The notes below the pieces were generated by a model. It was not told where the DNA came from. It saw nothing but the letters and a program-made list of their open reading frames with translations, and did no database searches. Below are positions 12,367-23,031 of a stretch of DNA of 64,000 bases, one piece after another (position 1 is the stretch's first letter; the number at the start of each line of letters is the position of its first letter). Position numbers and translations under genes: made by a program. Source of the stretch: Proteles cristata cristata (taxonomy: Eukaryota; Chordata; Mammalia; Carnivora; Hyaenidae); NCBI GenBank assembly GCA_017311185.1, contig JAESUZ010002610.1, positions 1 to 64,000 of the forward strand, given 5' to 3'.

Positions 12367-13259
12367 TCAGAGCATCCCCCTCAGGATTTCTTGTAGGGCT
12401 GGCTTCGTGGTGACAAATTCTTTCAATTTCTGTTTATTTGGAAAGGTTTTTATCTCTCCTTCTATTTTGAATGACAGGCTTGCTGGATAGAGGATTCTTG
12501 GCTGCATATTTTTACTGTTCATCACATTGAAGATCTCTTGCCATTCCTTTCTGGCCTGCCACGTTTCAGTAGATAGGTCTGTCACCACTCTGATAGGTTT
12601 CCCTTTGTATGTGAGGGCCCTTTTCTCCCTAGCTGCTTTCAAAATTCTCTCTTTGTCCTTGTATTTTGCCATTTTTACGATGATATGTCGTGCAGAAGAT
12701 CGATTCAAGTTATGTCTGAGGGGAGTCCTCTGAGCCTCTTGTATTTCCACATTGACTTCCTTCCCCAGGTCGGGGAAGTTCTCTGCTATAATTTGTTCCA
12801 GGACTCCTTCAGCACCTTTCCTCTCTCTTCCTCTTCTGGGATTCCTATGATACGGATATTGTTGCGTTTGACTGTGTCGCTGAGCTCTCGAATTCTTCTT
12901 TCCTGTTCCTGGATCAGTTTGTCTCTTTTTTTGTCAGCTTCTTGTTTTTCTAGAATGGTGTCTTCTAAATCACTTATTCTCCTTTCTGCCTCTTCAAGCC
13001 GTGCATTGGAGGCCTCTAATTTATTATGGATCTCATTTATCGCATTTTTTAATTCTTCATGCCTATTTTTATTTTCCATTCTGTCTGTAGCCATAGTTTC
13101 TTTGATGTCCCCTATGTTTTTTTCAAGCCCTGCTATTAATTTCACCATTATTATTCTAAAATCTTGTTCACTTATGCTGCTGATATCTGTTTTGAGCAGT
13201 TCATTAGCTGTCATTTCTTCTTGGAGTTTCTTTGGAGGAGAGTTCTTTCGTTTCGTCAT
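12367..13259 (-). pseudogene. LINE-1 ORF1 (RNA-binding chaperone), frameshifted
   Basis: ORF1 starts at MTKRKNSPPKK (13259) and runs through a coiled-coil region rich in E/K/R (residues about 60-130, including LEEAERRISDLEDTILEKQ). It then enters the RNA-recognition part (RNNIRIIGIPEEEE). Frame is lost near 12820-12830 by a net loss of one base in a GGAAAGG run, and the first frame stops at 12786. The second frame continues with EIQEAQRTPLRHNLNRSSAR and ends [16 protein letters not shown] at 12367. The L1 ORF1 protein normally trimerises and binds L1 RNA. Apart from the single break the copy is well kept. Confidence 0.9.
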
Positions 13260-15179
13260 TTTAGTTAGCTTTCCAGCTCTTGTTGGTTTTAAAGACCTGT
13301 TATGCTCTCTGTTTCTATGAGCACTGCTATATCCAAGAAACTCTTTCACTTTCCAGGGCCTATCTTTTCAGAGATTGTTTTTTGAATGGTATCCCTCGGT
13401 CACTCTTGTTGGGACCTTAGTTATTTTATTTTCCTATTCGTAGTGATATTTGGGACTCTTCACCTTGTGTACTCTAGCTTGTTTCTTGAGGTAGCCCTGG
13501 AAAAGAAAACAGACAGACAAACACACAGGGAGCAGGAGTACACAAACGCACAGGCTGATTCAACTAACATGCAAAGCGAGAGGGAAAACGAAAAAGTTAA
13601 TAGAAAAGACGGAGGAGGGAGGGCGAATAGGGAGCATAAAATACATAAAAGGGTCAAAAAGGGGAAAAGAAAAGGAAAAAAGAAGAAAACCGATGGACAA
13701 AGAACGGTTTAAAGCATATACCTGGATTTCCCAGCTACAGTTAAATAGCCGTGTGTATGCAGTGCTGGTTGAAGAGCATAGAGAAAAAGAGAGAAGGCAG
13801 GGCGAGACAAGGCAGATTTGGAAATAGAATGAACAGGCAGAAGGGATAAGAAACTTTTTTCAAAGAGGTAAAGGGTAGAATATGGTTGGATAGGTGAGAG
13901 AAGGATGCTGGAATTATCCAGAGAAACTATATAGTCTAATTACTCCTGAGAGAAATAGCTGAAAAAGTCGGTAGGTGTAGAATTTACATTTACAGAATGG
14001 ACTTGTGATTGTTTAAGCAAGCTGGCAACCAGAGTTAATCAGGTCAGTGTTTTGGGGAAAAAAGCGAGAAAAGAGAAAGAAGAAGAAAAAAAGAGAAAAG
14101 AAAGGGGAAAAAAAAAGAAAGAAAAAAAAAAAAGAAAAAAAAAGGAAAAAGAAAAAAAAAAGGGAGGAGGGCACCTCTCAGGCAGGGATGGGCGTGGCGT
14201 GATCCGATGCCTCAGGCGGGGGTTCTGCCTTGGCGATTGTGGGGAGGAGAGTGACGGTGCTCCAGTCCCTTCTTGAACCCCGCGCTGCAGCTCGCTTTTT
14301 TTTTTTTTGGCGTGTCAACTCCCCGTTCCGGGGACGCAGCCGAAGTTGGTTGCACTCTTCAACCCAGGCCAGTTCCAATCTCCAAATCCCAGTCCGCGCC
14401 CCGCTGAAGTTGCCTTAGACACAGCTTCCCAGACAACCCCCTCGGGCTATTCCAGGCTCCCTGCTGAGCTCTGGGGGCGGAGTCAGGATCGCTGCTTCCT
14501 TCTCTGGGTCGGGCTGGTGCGCATGCGCGGGGGCTTGCCTGCCGGGTCCGTGTAGCCTGAGCCCGCTGGAGTGAGGAAAACCGGGTCTCTCTATGGCTCG
14601 TCACCCGAAACACGAACTCACAGGCAAATTTCCCAGTTTTTAGCTCTTTGCCTTCCCTCTCGAGTTCCAGCCAGCCAGGAGCGCGGACGCCCGGTGTCTG
14701 CACGTCTCTTTCAGGGGTCCCAGCCGCCCTGGAGCTACAATGGCGGCAGGCGCGCCAGCGCCGCTTTAAAAACCAACCTCCAGGAGCGGCACAAAGAAGC
14801 AGTTTGTGTGCTCAGCCTCCCCCAGGACCAGTTGTCGCGAGGGGACCTGGTGTGCAGGTATTTGGCAAGTACGGTCTTTCTATGCACCGAGCGGAGATTT
14901 TTCTGTCTCGGACTCTCTCCTTTTCCCCTCTCACTCCCCGTAGAGGGTAGAGGGGGATCGCCTCCCACCCTGGAGGCTCCGATCCCGGCCCGATTTTACC
15001 TTCCCTGGTTCGCACTCACGTTAGAAGGCTTTCTCAGTGGATTCTGCGTCCTTTTTCTCCCAGTCTCTCAGGTTTTGTATGGTTTCCAATGGCTTCAGAT
15101 CTTTTCTGTGTGATGTATGGGCGCGAGTGCAAGTACGGAGCTCCTTACTTCTCCGCCATCTTGCCTCCTCCCTCAAAAC
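13260..15179 (-). promoter_or_regulatory. LINE-1 5' UTR and internal promoter
   Basis: About 1.9 kb lies between the L1 5' end and the ORF1 start. The distal part (about 14170-15179) is GC- and CpG-rich, as expected of an L1 promoter, and starts with the YY1-type motif CAAGATGGCGG on the - strand. The proximal part carries a long one-sided purine tract at 14046-14165 (A/G-rich on +). The many ORFs in this stretch have no protein similarity I recognise. Confidence 0.75.
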
Positions 15180-15233
15180 TAGTCAGATTCTTAACTGACT
15201 AAGCCAATCAGACGCCTCTACACCTAAACTTTT

Positions 15234-16940
15234 CTGATAAGATATGATGATTAACATTCAACAGTTGTGGAAAACCTGGCACTCTTTGGACTACTCTAAC
15301 ATTAGGATCAAATTTAACCCAAAATATTTATGACTCTGTTAGGAGAAAATGAAAATTTTGATCTCTTTGGGTTTAAAACTGCCAGAGTGGCAGTTTATTG
15401 ACTAGACCCTTACAAGCCCGAGAAGAGTAAATCCACGGATCCAAGATTTTCTTGCTGGTCAGAAAATCTACACAATGTGCAGAGTCATGGATTAAATTAA
15501 CTCAAAGCTAATAAGCTCACTTTACAACTTTGGTGAGCAGATTCAGTTTCATAAACAAAAATTTTATGACTTAAGGGAGCAAACACAATTTCCTGTATTG
15601 AGCAGGGGTTACTTGTTTAGGTGGTTAACCTATTTTATTTGCAAGCGTTGCCTCTCATTAACTACTGGTAAACAAAGAGAGGGTTTTATCATGAAGATAA
15701 TAGAACATGCAAGGTTAAATCTGTTTAATCTTAAAAGACCTTTGCCCTACCTGTATCTGTGTTTATAATATGTCAACTTAACTATTAGTTGACCTCCTTG
15801 TTCTTACCTTTCCTGAGAAAAGGAAGGGCAGGTCCAGCATTTTGAATTTCACAAGATTTTTCATTAAATATGATTTAAACTTCCAGGTCAATAAATAAAG
15901 TCTGCCTGAGAAATCAAAGCCTGGTAATTTCTGGTTTCCCCAATGTTGCAAGACTATCCCCATCTGGCTTCAGAAAAGGCACTTCTCTTCTCAGACTTGA
16001 ATGGGAAGGTGTCTGAGGCGAAGCATGGGTTATATTTTCTCTAAAGCACATCTAAAAATCTTATCCTCTATGCTTCTAAGAGTTTCCAGAGCTTGAGCCT
16101 GTGGTGTGGCAAGGGGCAGGCAGTCCACGGCAGAGAGATCAGCCCTCGAGCTTCGACTTTCAGAGTTCTTGAGTAAGAGATCATTAAATGGTGATCTCTC
16201 AACTAATGAAAGCAATAGTCAATCAATTTTTTTCATGGGTGGGCATAAAAAAACCATTAAAAATAATAAACAAAAAACCCCAAACTGACAACCTTGCCTC
16301 TTTTCTAGCTCACTCACCCACTCTCCTGGTCCTTCTCTGGCTCCATTGAGTGGATGCATACAGCTTAGCGATATGAGACGCCTTGTAGAAAAACATGGCG
16401 GCAAAACATGGCGGCCAAGATATCACATGTAGTTTTCTGTAAGGCAGGGATTGGCTAGGATGGGATTTTCCTGCTTGGATAAGTGTGATGAGGTGGTAGA
16501 AATTATTTCTGGCCCCAAAACTTAATCCTCCCTCCCCATTAGGAACACAACCACCTCCAGGGGCTCACCAGACATACTTCCTTGTTCTTTTGAGTACACC
16601 TTTCACTGGAGGTAAGCTCCGTTAGTGACCATTCATTATTCTGTTGAGGTTTCACATTTTCCTGCTGGGTTATTAGCCATAGTCCGTCACCTCGTACAGC
16701 AGGTTTGAAGGCTGCCTGAAGAACTCTAAGTACCTCATGCTGCCCTGCCCTTTCTAAAACTACCCAACAGCATGACTTGGTTTAGCATAGGTGCAGTATC
16801 TGCAAGGAAGGCAAATGTGGTCAGTTAGGATCTCTGTCTCCCCGCCCCTCATGCCATTAGATTGTCATTTCAAACGAGATTTAAACATATTGTTTTGCTT
16901 GACTTCTTCAGCACTGTCAAATGCCATTAATTCCAAAAAC
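15234..16940. other. Intergenic; no family named
   Basis: AT-rich sequence. A CAATAAATAAAGTCTGCCTG segment near 15889-15908 looks like the polyadenylation part of an old LTR, but I could not find termini. A 13-bp perfect tandem AAAACATGGCGGC occurs at 16390-16415. No coding evidence. Confidence 0.4.
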
Positions 16941-16945
16941 CTATG

Positions 16946-16982
16946 GAGCGTGTGTGTGTGTGTGTGCGTGCGCGCGCGCATA
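16946..16982. repeat. (GT)n/(GC)n alternating tract
   Basis: GTGTGTGTGTGTGTGTG is followed by CGTGCGCGCGCGCAT, an uninterrupted alternating purine-pyrimidine run of a type known to favour Z-DNA. Likely length-polymorphic. Confidence 0.9.
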
Positions 16983-17875
16983 CAAAGTATGTTTGGGTAC
17001 CTGCACAGAAAAAAACTCTTCCAAATACGTATATCTTCTCAAGGAAACTGTTTTCCAAAGAGTGCTAGAAAATTCGGGGGGGAGGGTGGTGGCTGTTTTT
17101 AAACCATCTTCATCCCACCACAACAGATAGCACAATAAAGCCAGGGTTCCGTTCTTTTCTATTTTTTCCCCCTAAGGCACTTGAGATTTGACAGCAAACC
17201 TTTGGGCTCTGGGGATAGGTGCCTTCTCTGATCCCTCATTACAATCATAAGCATTCAGGGCCCTTGACCAACCAGCTCCTTTGCATTCTTTTGATCTTTT
17301 CAAGAAGGCATTTGATATTAAGATCTGCTCATCTTTTTGTGGGACCCCCACTTGGAAGCTGCCAGAAAGACTGCTTACATGGCTGGCCTGACATAAAGGC
17401 TGCTGTGGAATGTTCCTGGGAGGAGAGGTGCTCTGTGTGGGGCTACAGCTAGCAGAGATGTCAGCTGGCCTGTTGAATGGGGATGAAGGCATGCGTGAGG
17501 CACTCCTCACTTCTCTACATGGCCTTGCGGCACCCTGTCTTTCCTCCTTCTTCTAAAAGTCCTACTCACCAGGAGCCCTCAGTCCTATGTGTAAATACCC
17601 CTTATAGCCCCTTAGCCTGCTGTCTTAGACCACAGACCCAGGCAGAGAACTTGTAGTGTGGTCAGCATTGGGCAACCCCATGTGAATTTGAATTTGCCTT
17701 TCTTGCCTTGTCCTTGACTTCTCTCTGCTCCAGTCAATTACTGATACTTCCATATCCTATTTTGTGAGGACCCTATTGTCTCTGACCTCTGAGGAGTCAG
17801 AGTTGTTGGATGATTATACATGAGCAGTGACTGTGCAGCGGGACCCTTCCCAAGGGTGTCCTAGGTCTCTAGTAT
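16983..17875. other. Intergenic, nothing recognised
   Basis: No gene or repeat family recognised. The 112-codon ORF at 17172-17510 (-) has no known motif. Confidence 0.45.
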
Positions 17876-18080
17876 GTGTAGCTCCAATATGGTAGCCACC
17901 AGCCACATAGGACTATGGAATGCTTTAAATAGGATTCATCTGAATTGAGATGTGCTGTACGTGTAAAACACATGGGATTTCAAATACCTAGTATGAAAAA
18001 AAGGAATCTCAATGATGTTTTATACTGATTACACTTTCAAAGACAATATTTTAGATATATTGTGTTAAATAAAAGATACG
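17876..18080 (+). mobile_element. Ancient interspersed repeat, copy 1 (probably DNA-transposon type)
   Basis: The sequence TCCAATATGGTAGCCACCAG, CCACATAGGACTATGGAATG, GAATTGAGATGTGCTGTACG and TATATTGTGTTAAATAAAAG matches a repeat common in mammalian genomes whose family name I cannot assign with certainty. A related copy in the opposite orientation lies at about 48860-49125 and shares the GCCACATGTGG-type and AATTGAGATGTGCTGTA-type blocks. Confidence 0.55.
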
Positions 18081-19255
18081 TTTCAAAATAAATTTCATTG
18101 CTTCTTTTTACTGTCTCCTGATACGGCTCTTAGGAAATCTAAAATGATACATGTGGTGTGTATCTGTGCCTCGCGTTCTAATTCCCTCTGACAGCGCTGC
18201 TGCTCCAGGATATGCTTAAAAAGCCAGGCAGGTAGGAAGCAGTGTTTGAGCCAGGAATTCCCCAGGAAGCACATTTTTGTGATGGTCACCTGCTCCCTCT
18301 AAGAGTAAGGGTTGCTCTGATGGGTACTGAGTGGGTGTGAGCTAACTCTGCAGTCCCCTGCACAATAACCCATGAGGCCGGCAAGGAGGGAGGAGGTGAC
18401 AGAGGAAGTAAGGCATTGGCAGGAGCAAACGTTCCTGAACCCGGGAGACACCATTGTGGTCTTGGCTCACGGTGGCCCTCCTTGGCTAGGAGCCAGGGCT
18501 GGAAGGGGAAGGAGAGGCCAGAAATCTCTATCGATGGGTCTCTCTGCCTCAGGGGAGATCCCAGCTAAGTCATTTTGGCATCTGCATGGGGTAGAACTAG
18601 GTGGGGGCATTACTGCTCCTGGCAACAGTTCTGTGACCTTGGATGAGTCACTGGGGCTCATTTTGCTGATCTTAAATCAGGGGAGGAGTTAATACAGGAC
18701 CCTCTCTGATCCCGAGCCCATTATTCTCTCACCTGTTATAGGTTCATCACCTTGGCAGTGTCCCCTCCAGGCAGAGTGAACAGTCACTCCAGCCTGCCTG
18801 GGACAAAAGGGTTCCCTGGGTCAGAGAGCTTTCAGGGCTCAGCTGCGGCAGTTAGGGAACTGGGACGGCTGCTCACCTGCTTCCAGGGGCTGAGCTGAGA
18901 CTAGAAACTAAATAGCTGCTATACGGCCTATGCGGGTGCGGGGAATTGGCGAGTGGGCTGTGCATGGGAGGAGGTTAGTGGAAGAGTCGGAATGAGACCA
19001 TCATCCCCTTTTGTCTTCCCTCAGCCTCTGCTGGAGCAGCAACTGTCCCTGGGACGGGGCACAGGAGTGGAGAGAGAGCGTATGGGTCAATGTTGCGGCC
19101 AGTGCATTTATTCCCACGCCTCTCGTAGCGCTCGGGCAGGCAGAGGTCCTCGGCAGGGCTGCTTAGATCCGTCTGAGCCCCCTTCTATGAGGAGATTATA
19201 AGAAACAGAATGTCTGCTCCTACAACCTCCTTCCCCAAATAGAATTATTTTAGAA
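18081..19255. other. Intergenic; weak MIR trace only
   Basis: The only trace I can suggest is a degraded - strand MIR near 18625-18690 (TTCTGTGACCTTGGATGAGT). ORFs here are short and unsupported. Confidence 0.4.
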
Positions 19256-19267
19256 TCTAGTCTATCA

Positions 19268-19500
19268 GGGCGCCTGGGTCGCTCGATTGGTTAAACGTCC
19301 AACTCTTGATTTTGGCTCAGGCCATGATTTCACAGTTCGTGGGTTCAAGTCCCTCATCAGGCTCTGCACTGACAGCACAGAGCCTATTTGGGATTCTGTC
19401 TCTCATTCTGTCTCTCTCTCTGTCTCTCTCTGCCCCTCCCCTTCTCGCACACTCTCTCTCTCTCCTTCTTTCTCCCAAAATATATAAACATAAAAAAAAA
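19268..19500 (+). mobile_element. Felid SINE (CAN-SINE)
   Basis: The head is GGGCGCCTGGGTCGCTCGAT, with the usual TGGCTCAGGCCATGATTTCA segment, CT-rich body and A-rich tail. A perfect 12-bp target-site duplication TCTAGTCTATCA occurs at 19256-19267 and 19501-19512. Confidence 0.93.
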
Positions 19501-19904
19501 TCTAGTCTATCATAGGTAAGTGTGAAAACGATCATTATCACTCTAATGATCACTATCACTATCTTTTCAGTTTTCTCTCTTTAAATAGTAAATTTTTCCT
19601 ATTCTGTTTCTACAGAACCCAGCGGGGACAGTTCCATTCATGTCAACCCCCGCATCTGGGTACTGACTGCACGCTGAGTTTCCAGCGTCCCAGGCCAGTG
19701 TGTGGTGTAGTAGAACACTTCCCTCCATGCCAGGATGGCCACTTGGAGTCATTCAGAGTGTTGGTTCAAATGGCATATTCTTGAAAATTCTAAGTGAGTT
19801 GGTCAGAGGTGGGACAGGGAGACTGGGAGCATTTCAGGCATGTTTGATGTGATTTGGGAGAATGCTCAGTCTCATCAAATGTTAGAATCATCTGGAATGT
19901 CTTA

Positions 19905-20091
19905 TTTTTAAAAAATTTATTGTTTGTTATTTATTTTTGAGAGAGAGAGGGATACACAGAATCCGAAGTTGGCTCCAGGCTCTGAGCTGTCAGCACAAAG
20001 CCCGATGCAGGGCTTGAACCCACGAACTGTGAGATCATGATCTGAGCTGAAGTTGGATGCTCAACCAACTGAACCTCCCACACGCCCCTTA
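19905..20091 (-). mobile_element. Felid SINE (CAN-SINE)
   Basis: A - strand element with GGCTCCAGGCTCTGAGCTGT and TGAGATCATGATCTGAGCTG and a degraded head (CAACTGAACCTCCCACACGC). Flanked by TCTGGAATGTCTTA (19891-19904) and CCTGGAATGTCTTA (20092-20105). Confidence 0.9.
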
Positions 20092-20204
20092 CCTGGAATG
20101 TCTTAAAAACCCAGGTAACCAACTGGACTGCAGACTTGTGAAACCAGACTTTCTAGGGAGAAGACCTAGGCATCGATAATTTTTAAAAAGCTCTTCTGGT
20201 GCTT

Positions 20205-20545
20205 TTAAAGACATAAAAAGGTATTGATGAAGACATTACACAGAGTGAAATAAACTAGAAACAAAAAGACAAATACTGTATAATTCAGCTTATGTGAGGT
20301 ACCTAGAATAGTCAGGTTCACAGGGGTTGCCAGGGTCCAGGAGGAGAGGGAAATGGGGAGCTATTGTTTAATGGGGAGAGAACTTCAGTTCGGGAAGATG
20401 GAAGAGTCCCAGAGATGCATAGTGGTGATGATACTCAACAGTGTGAAAGTACTCGATGCCACTGAACTGTACACTTACAAATGGTTAAAATGGTAGATTT
20501 TATATTATATGTATTTTACCACGATTTAGAAAGGCGGGTATTGAT
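20205..20545 (+). mobile_element. Old LINE-1 3' UTR fragment (L1M type)
   Basis: It follows the mammalian-wide L1 3' end: ACAAATACTGTATAATTCAG, CAGGGGTTGCCAGGG, GGAAATGGGGAGCTATTGTT, TTCAGTTCGGGAAGATGGAA, CACTGAACTGTACACTTACA and AATGGTTAAAATGGTAGATT. Confidence 0.8.
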
Positions 20546-22180
20546 TGAAATGTGCCTTTCTCTTCCTTATCTCTTAGTTTCCTTTCCCATAAAAATCATA
20601 TTACCAGTTTATTGAGTTTCCTTCCAGGCATATTCCATGCATTTATAAATACATACGAATATTTATCTATATCCATCTATCCACTTCTGCTCAAATGGAA
20701 GCATTGCATTGTGTGACATGCTACCTATTTGATTAACAATAAAACCTTGGAGATATTTTCCCTGGAAAACAGCCTCATTACAAAAAGAAATTCATGGTGT
20801 TCCACTGGTGGTTGTACTATGGGTCATTCAGTCGGTCTCCTAATGATGAACATTGGGGATTTCCCTCATCTTCCGTTATCACAAACTGTGTTGCAGTACA
20901 TATCCTTGTCATTTCATCCGTGCTCACGTATATCTGTAGAATAAATACTTGGAAGTTGAATTGTTGAGTGAAAGTACCCGCGCATTTAAAATTTTGACAG
21001 ATCTTGCCAACTTGTTCCTGGCAGAAGCTGTATCAATTTGTACCCTCAAGTGCAACACGTAGGAAAGTGTCTTGTGTTTATCCTCTCCTGGCATCTTGAG
21101 CAGACAGTTCTTTATCTACACAAAGGCCAGGCCATCTCAGAGCCAAGAGGGAGAGTGGAAGTTCTGGTGAACTGGGCAGCACCCCTCTGGGTCTTCATGG
21201 ATGAAATTAGACCACCTGAGACAAAAGAACACCTGCTGCCCAGTCTGATTTTTATCACCAGCCAGGGGAGGGAGCCTTCTTGGTAAGGAGTCCATCTGAG
21301 GATGACGGAGAGTTCCCTCCTCAGAACTGAAAGTTGGGGTAGAAGCCCAATTTATCACTTGCAAAGGAGGAAGGCTTGCGCTCTAACTCAGAACCATTAG
21401 ATCTTTGTAATTTCTCTAGGCTGTCTGTAGGGGTCAGCGATACACACGGAAAAGGACGTGAACTTGTCTTTCAAGCAGCGAGCGGAGGGTTGAGGGTGTC
21501 TGCAGGGTCCTATGGGAGAGAAGGGCAGGCTGAGACCCAGGAGCCTGCTGCGTGGGCGGATGGAGGGTACAGAACACCAGTGTGCATCTGAAGTGGGGAG
21601 GGACAGCGTGGGGTGTGCTACTTTCACGACCCCTGGCGCCTCAGCTCCCAGAACATCTTAAGACCCAGATCTGCACACACAGCAAGGGGAGACTGCCCAG
21701 CCAGCTCCAATCCAGCCAGCGGATGGTCCTTACCTTAGAGGGAGAAAAACCCAAGCTGCTCAGTGACCAGAGGAGGGCGACAGCATCCTGCCTGTGACCG
21801 TGTAAGAGCCATTCTTTGGTCAGGGCAAAGAATGGTTTAGGATTTCCAGGCCACATGAAAGGTTTTGTTCTTCTGCTGCAGTCGGAAGGTGGGGTTGGGG
21901 GGGAGGTAAAGGAAGGTATCACTCTTTACAGCACAGGCAGGAAATTTCTTTCTTTCAAGAAGAATTTTTTGAAGGCTTTTTATGTGCTCAGTTGGGAACC
22001 GTCTGAGGGTCACTCTGCGGTGTTATGTGGGAGCCGCAGGTGCACCTCTGGATGGTTGAGGTGACCTTGCCCTGTGGCCCACCTGGACCTGCACCGCCCC
22101 ACAGAAAGCACCTCACCCTGTTTGCTGGGGCTGATTCATTCCCCTCCCTCCATGCAGAGCCTCTTTCCTTTTTTTTTCCA
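20546..22180. other. Intergenic, nothing certain
   Basis: The first 450 bp (to about 21000) reads like a degraded LINE remnant (GTGTTGCAGTACATATCCTT, GTAGAATAAATACTTGGAAG), which I could not assign. The remainder looks unique. None of the overlapping ORFs on both strands at 21040-22336 has a recognisable product. Confidence 0.4.
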
Positions 22181-22520
22181 GTGATAATACTCATACAATA
22201 TAAAAGTCATCACGGAGATCATTTTAAAAGTGTACAATTCAGTGGCTTTCAGTATATTCACGGTGTTATGCAATTACCACTGCTGTCTAGCTCCAGAACG
22301 TTCATCCCCTTCACAGAAAAATTTATACCCTTTTAAGTAGTCATCCTATTCCCCTTCCCCCCTCACTCCCCAGCAACCACTAATCTATGTCTTGTCTCTA
22401 CGGATTCACCTCTTCTGGACATTTCATATAAATGTAATTGTGCAGTGTATATATAGTTTTTTTGTGTCTGGCTTCTCTTGCTTGGCATAGTGTTGTTAAG
22501 GTCCATCGATGTTGTAGCGT

Positions 22521-23031
22521 TGTTATGACTTTATGAAATTAACATTCGTTAAGTGGAGCACAGAGTGCCTATGGTGAGCCCCAGTTCAACCACAGGAGAA
22601 ATTGCAATAGAGCATTTTATTACTCACAGGTCCTGGAGGAAGTACAACTCCAGGGGCTACACAGGAAGTCAAGGCAGAGTGCAGAGAGGGGCGGGACCTG
22701 AGCCATAGGCCTCTATTGGGGTCTGTGGGTAGAGTGCTTTGGGGTTCCTGAGCTAGAGATTGAAAGCATGGTTTTGGTAGGACCCACAAGAATCTCATCT
22801 AAGGGCTGTAGAAGGCACATAGGCACTGGGAGGCAGGAGACTCTGCTTATCCCAAAGGCTGTTGCAGAAGTCATATCAGGAACCTAAAAATTTGCTCATG
22901 ACTCTGGGTTGCTATCAAGTGCATGTGCTTGCATGAAGAGGCTAGTGTCAGGTTGAAGTCCCGAAGGATGCTTGTCCAAACAAAATGTAGCAGCATTCCA
23001 TGGAGTAGGCTAGCTAAACTCTTGACAAACA
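22521..23031 (-). mobile_element. Candidate solo LTR inserted in the old LINE-1
   Basis: This 511-bp block interrupts L1 sequence that resumes cleanly on both sides. It begins TGTTATGACT and ends TTGACAAACA, so it has TG...CA ends with the inverted terminal pairing TGTT/AACA. Read on the - strand it contains AATAAAATGCTCTATTGCAA about 100 bp before its 3' end, as expected of an LTR R/U5 region. The flanking duplication is unclear (GTAGCGT against TGCATGT). I do not know the family. Confidence 0.5.

Larger units (their letters stand above)
8282..15179 (-). mobile_element. Full-length LINE-1 (felid type), ORFs disrupted
   Basis: A complete - strand L1 of about 6.9 kb. The 5' end is at the right (reading GGCAAGATGGCGGAGAAG from about 15168 leftward, with a YY1-like motif), then a 1.9-kb 5' UTR, ORF1, a 46-bp spacer, ORF2, a short 3' UTR and a very short A tail (T-run at 8282-8287). 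The flanking duplication is the SINE sequence CAGTCAATTC (8272-8281) against TAGTCAGATTC (15180-15190). Both ORFs carry frameshifts, so this copy cannot make full-length ORF1 or ORF2 proteins as sequenced. Confidence 0.93.
7835..15220 (-). mobile_element. Outer felid SINE, split by a SINE and a full-length LINE-1
   Basis: A - strand SINE has its pieces at 7835-7957 (tail and GA-rich body), 8192-8281 (middle, through ATCATGACCTGAGCC) and 15180-15220 (tRNA-like head, TTAACTGACTAAGCCAATCA). Its own target-site duplication is still readable: TACCTAAACTTTA at 7822-7834 and CACCTAAACTTTT at 15221-15233 share ACCTAAACTTT. The two interruptions are an inner + SINE and a - LINE-1, each with its own duplication of SINE sequence. 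The coordinates span the nested elements. Confidence 0.85.

Noticed and set aside
12685..13320. 211-codon + ORF opposite LINE-1 ORF1
   Set aside because: Antisense shadow of ORF1; rich in S/L/F as expected from the complement of a coiled-coil coding region.
13386..15113. Several + and - ORFs in the LINE-1 5' UTR
   Set aside because: They lie in the promoter/5' UTR of the element and show only low-complexity or GC-driven composition.
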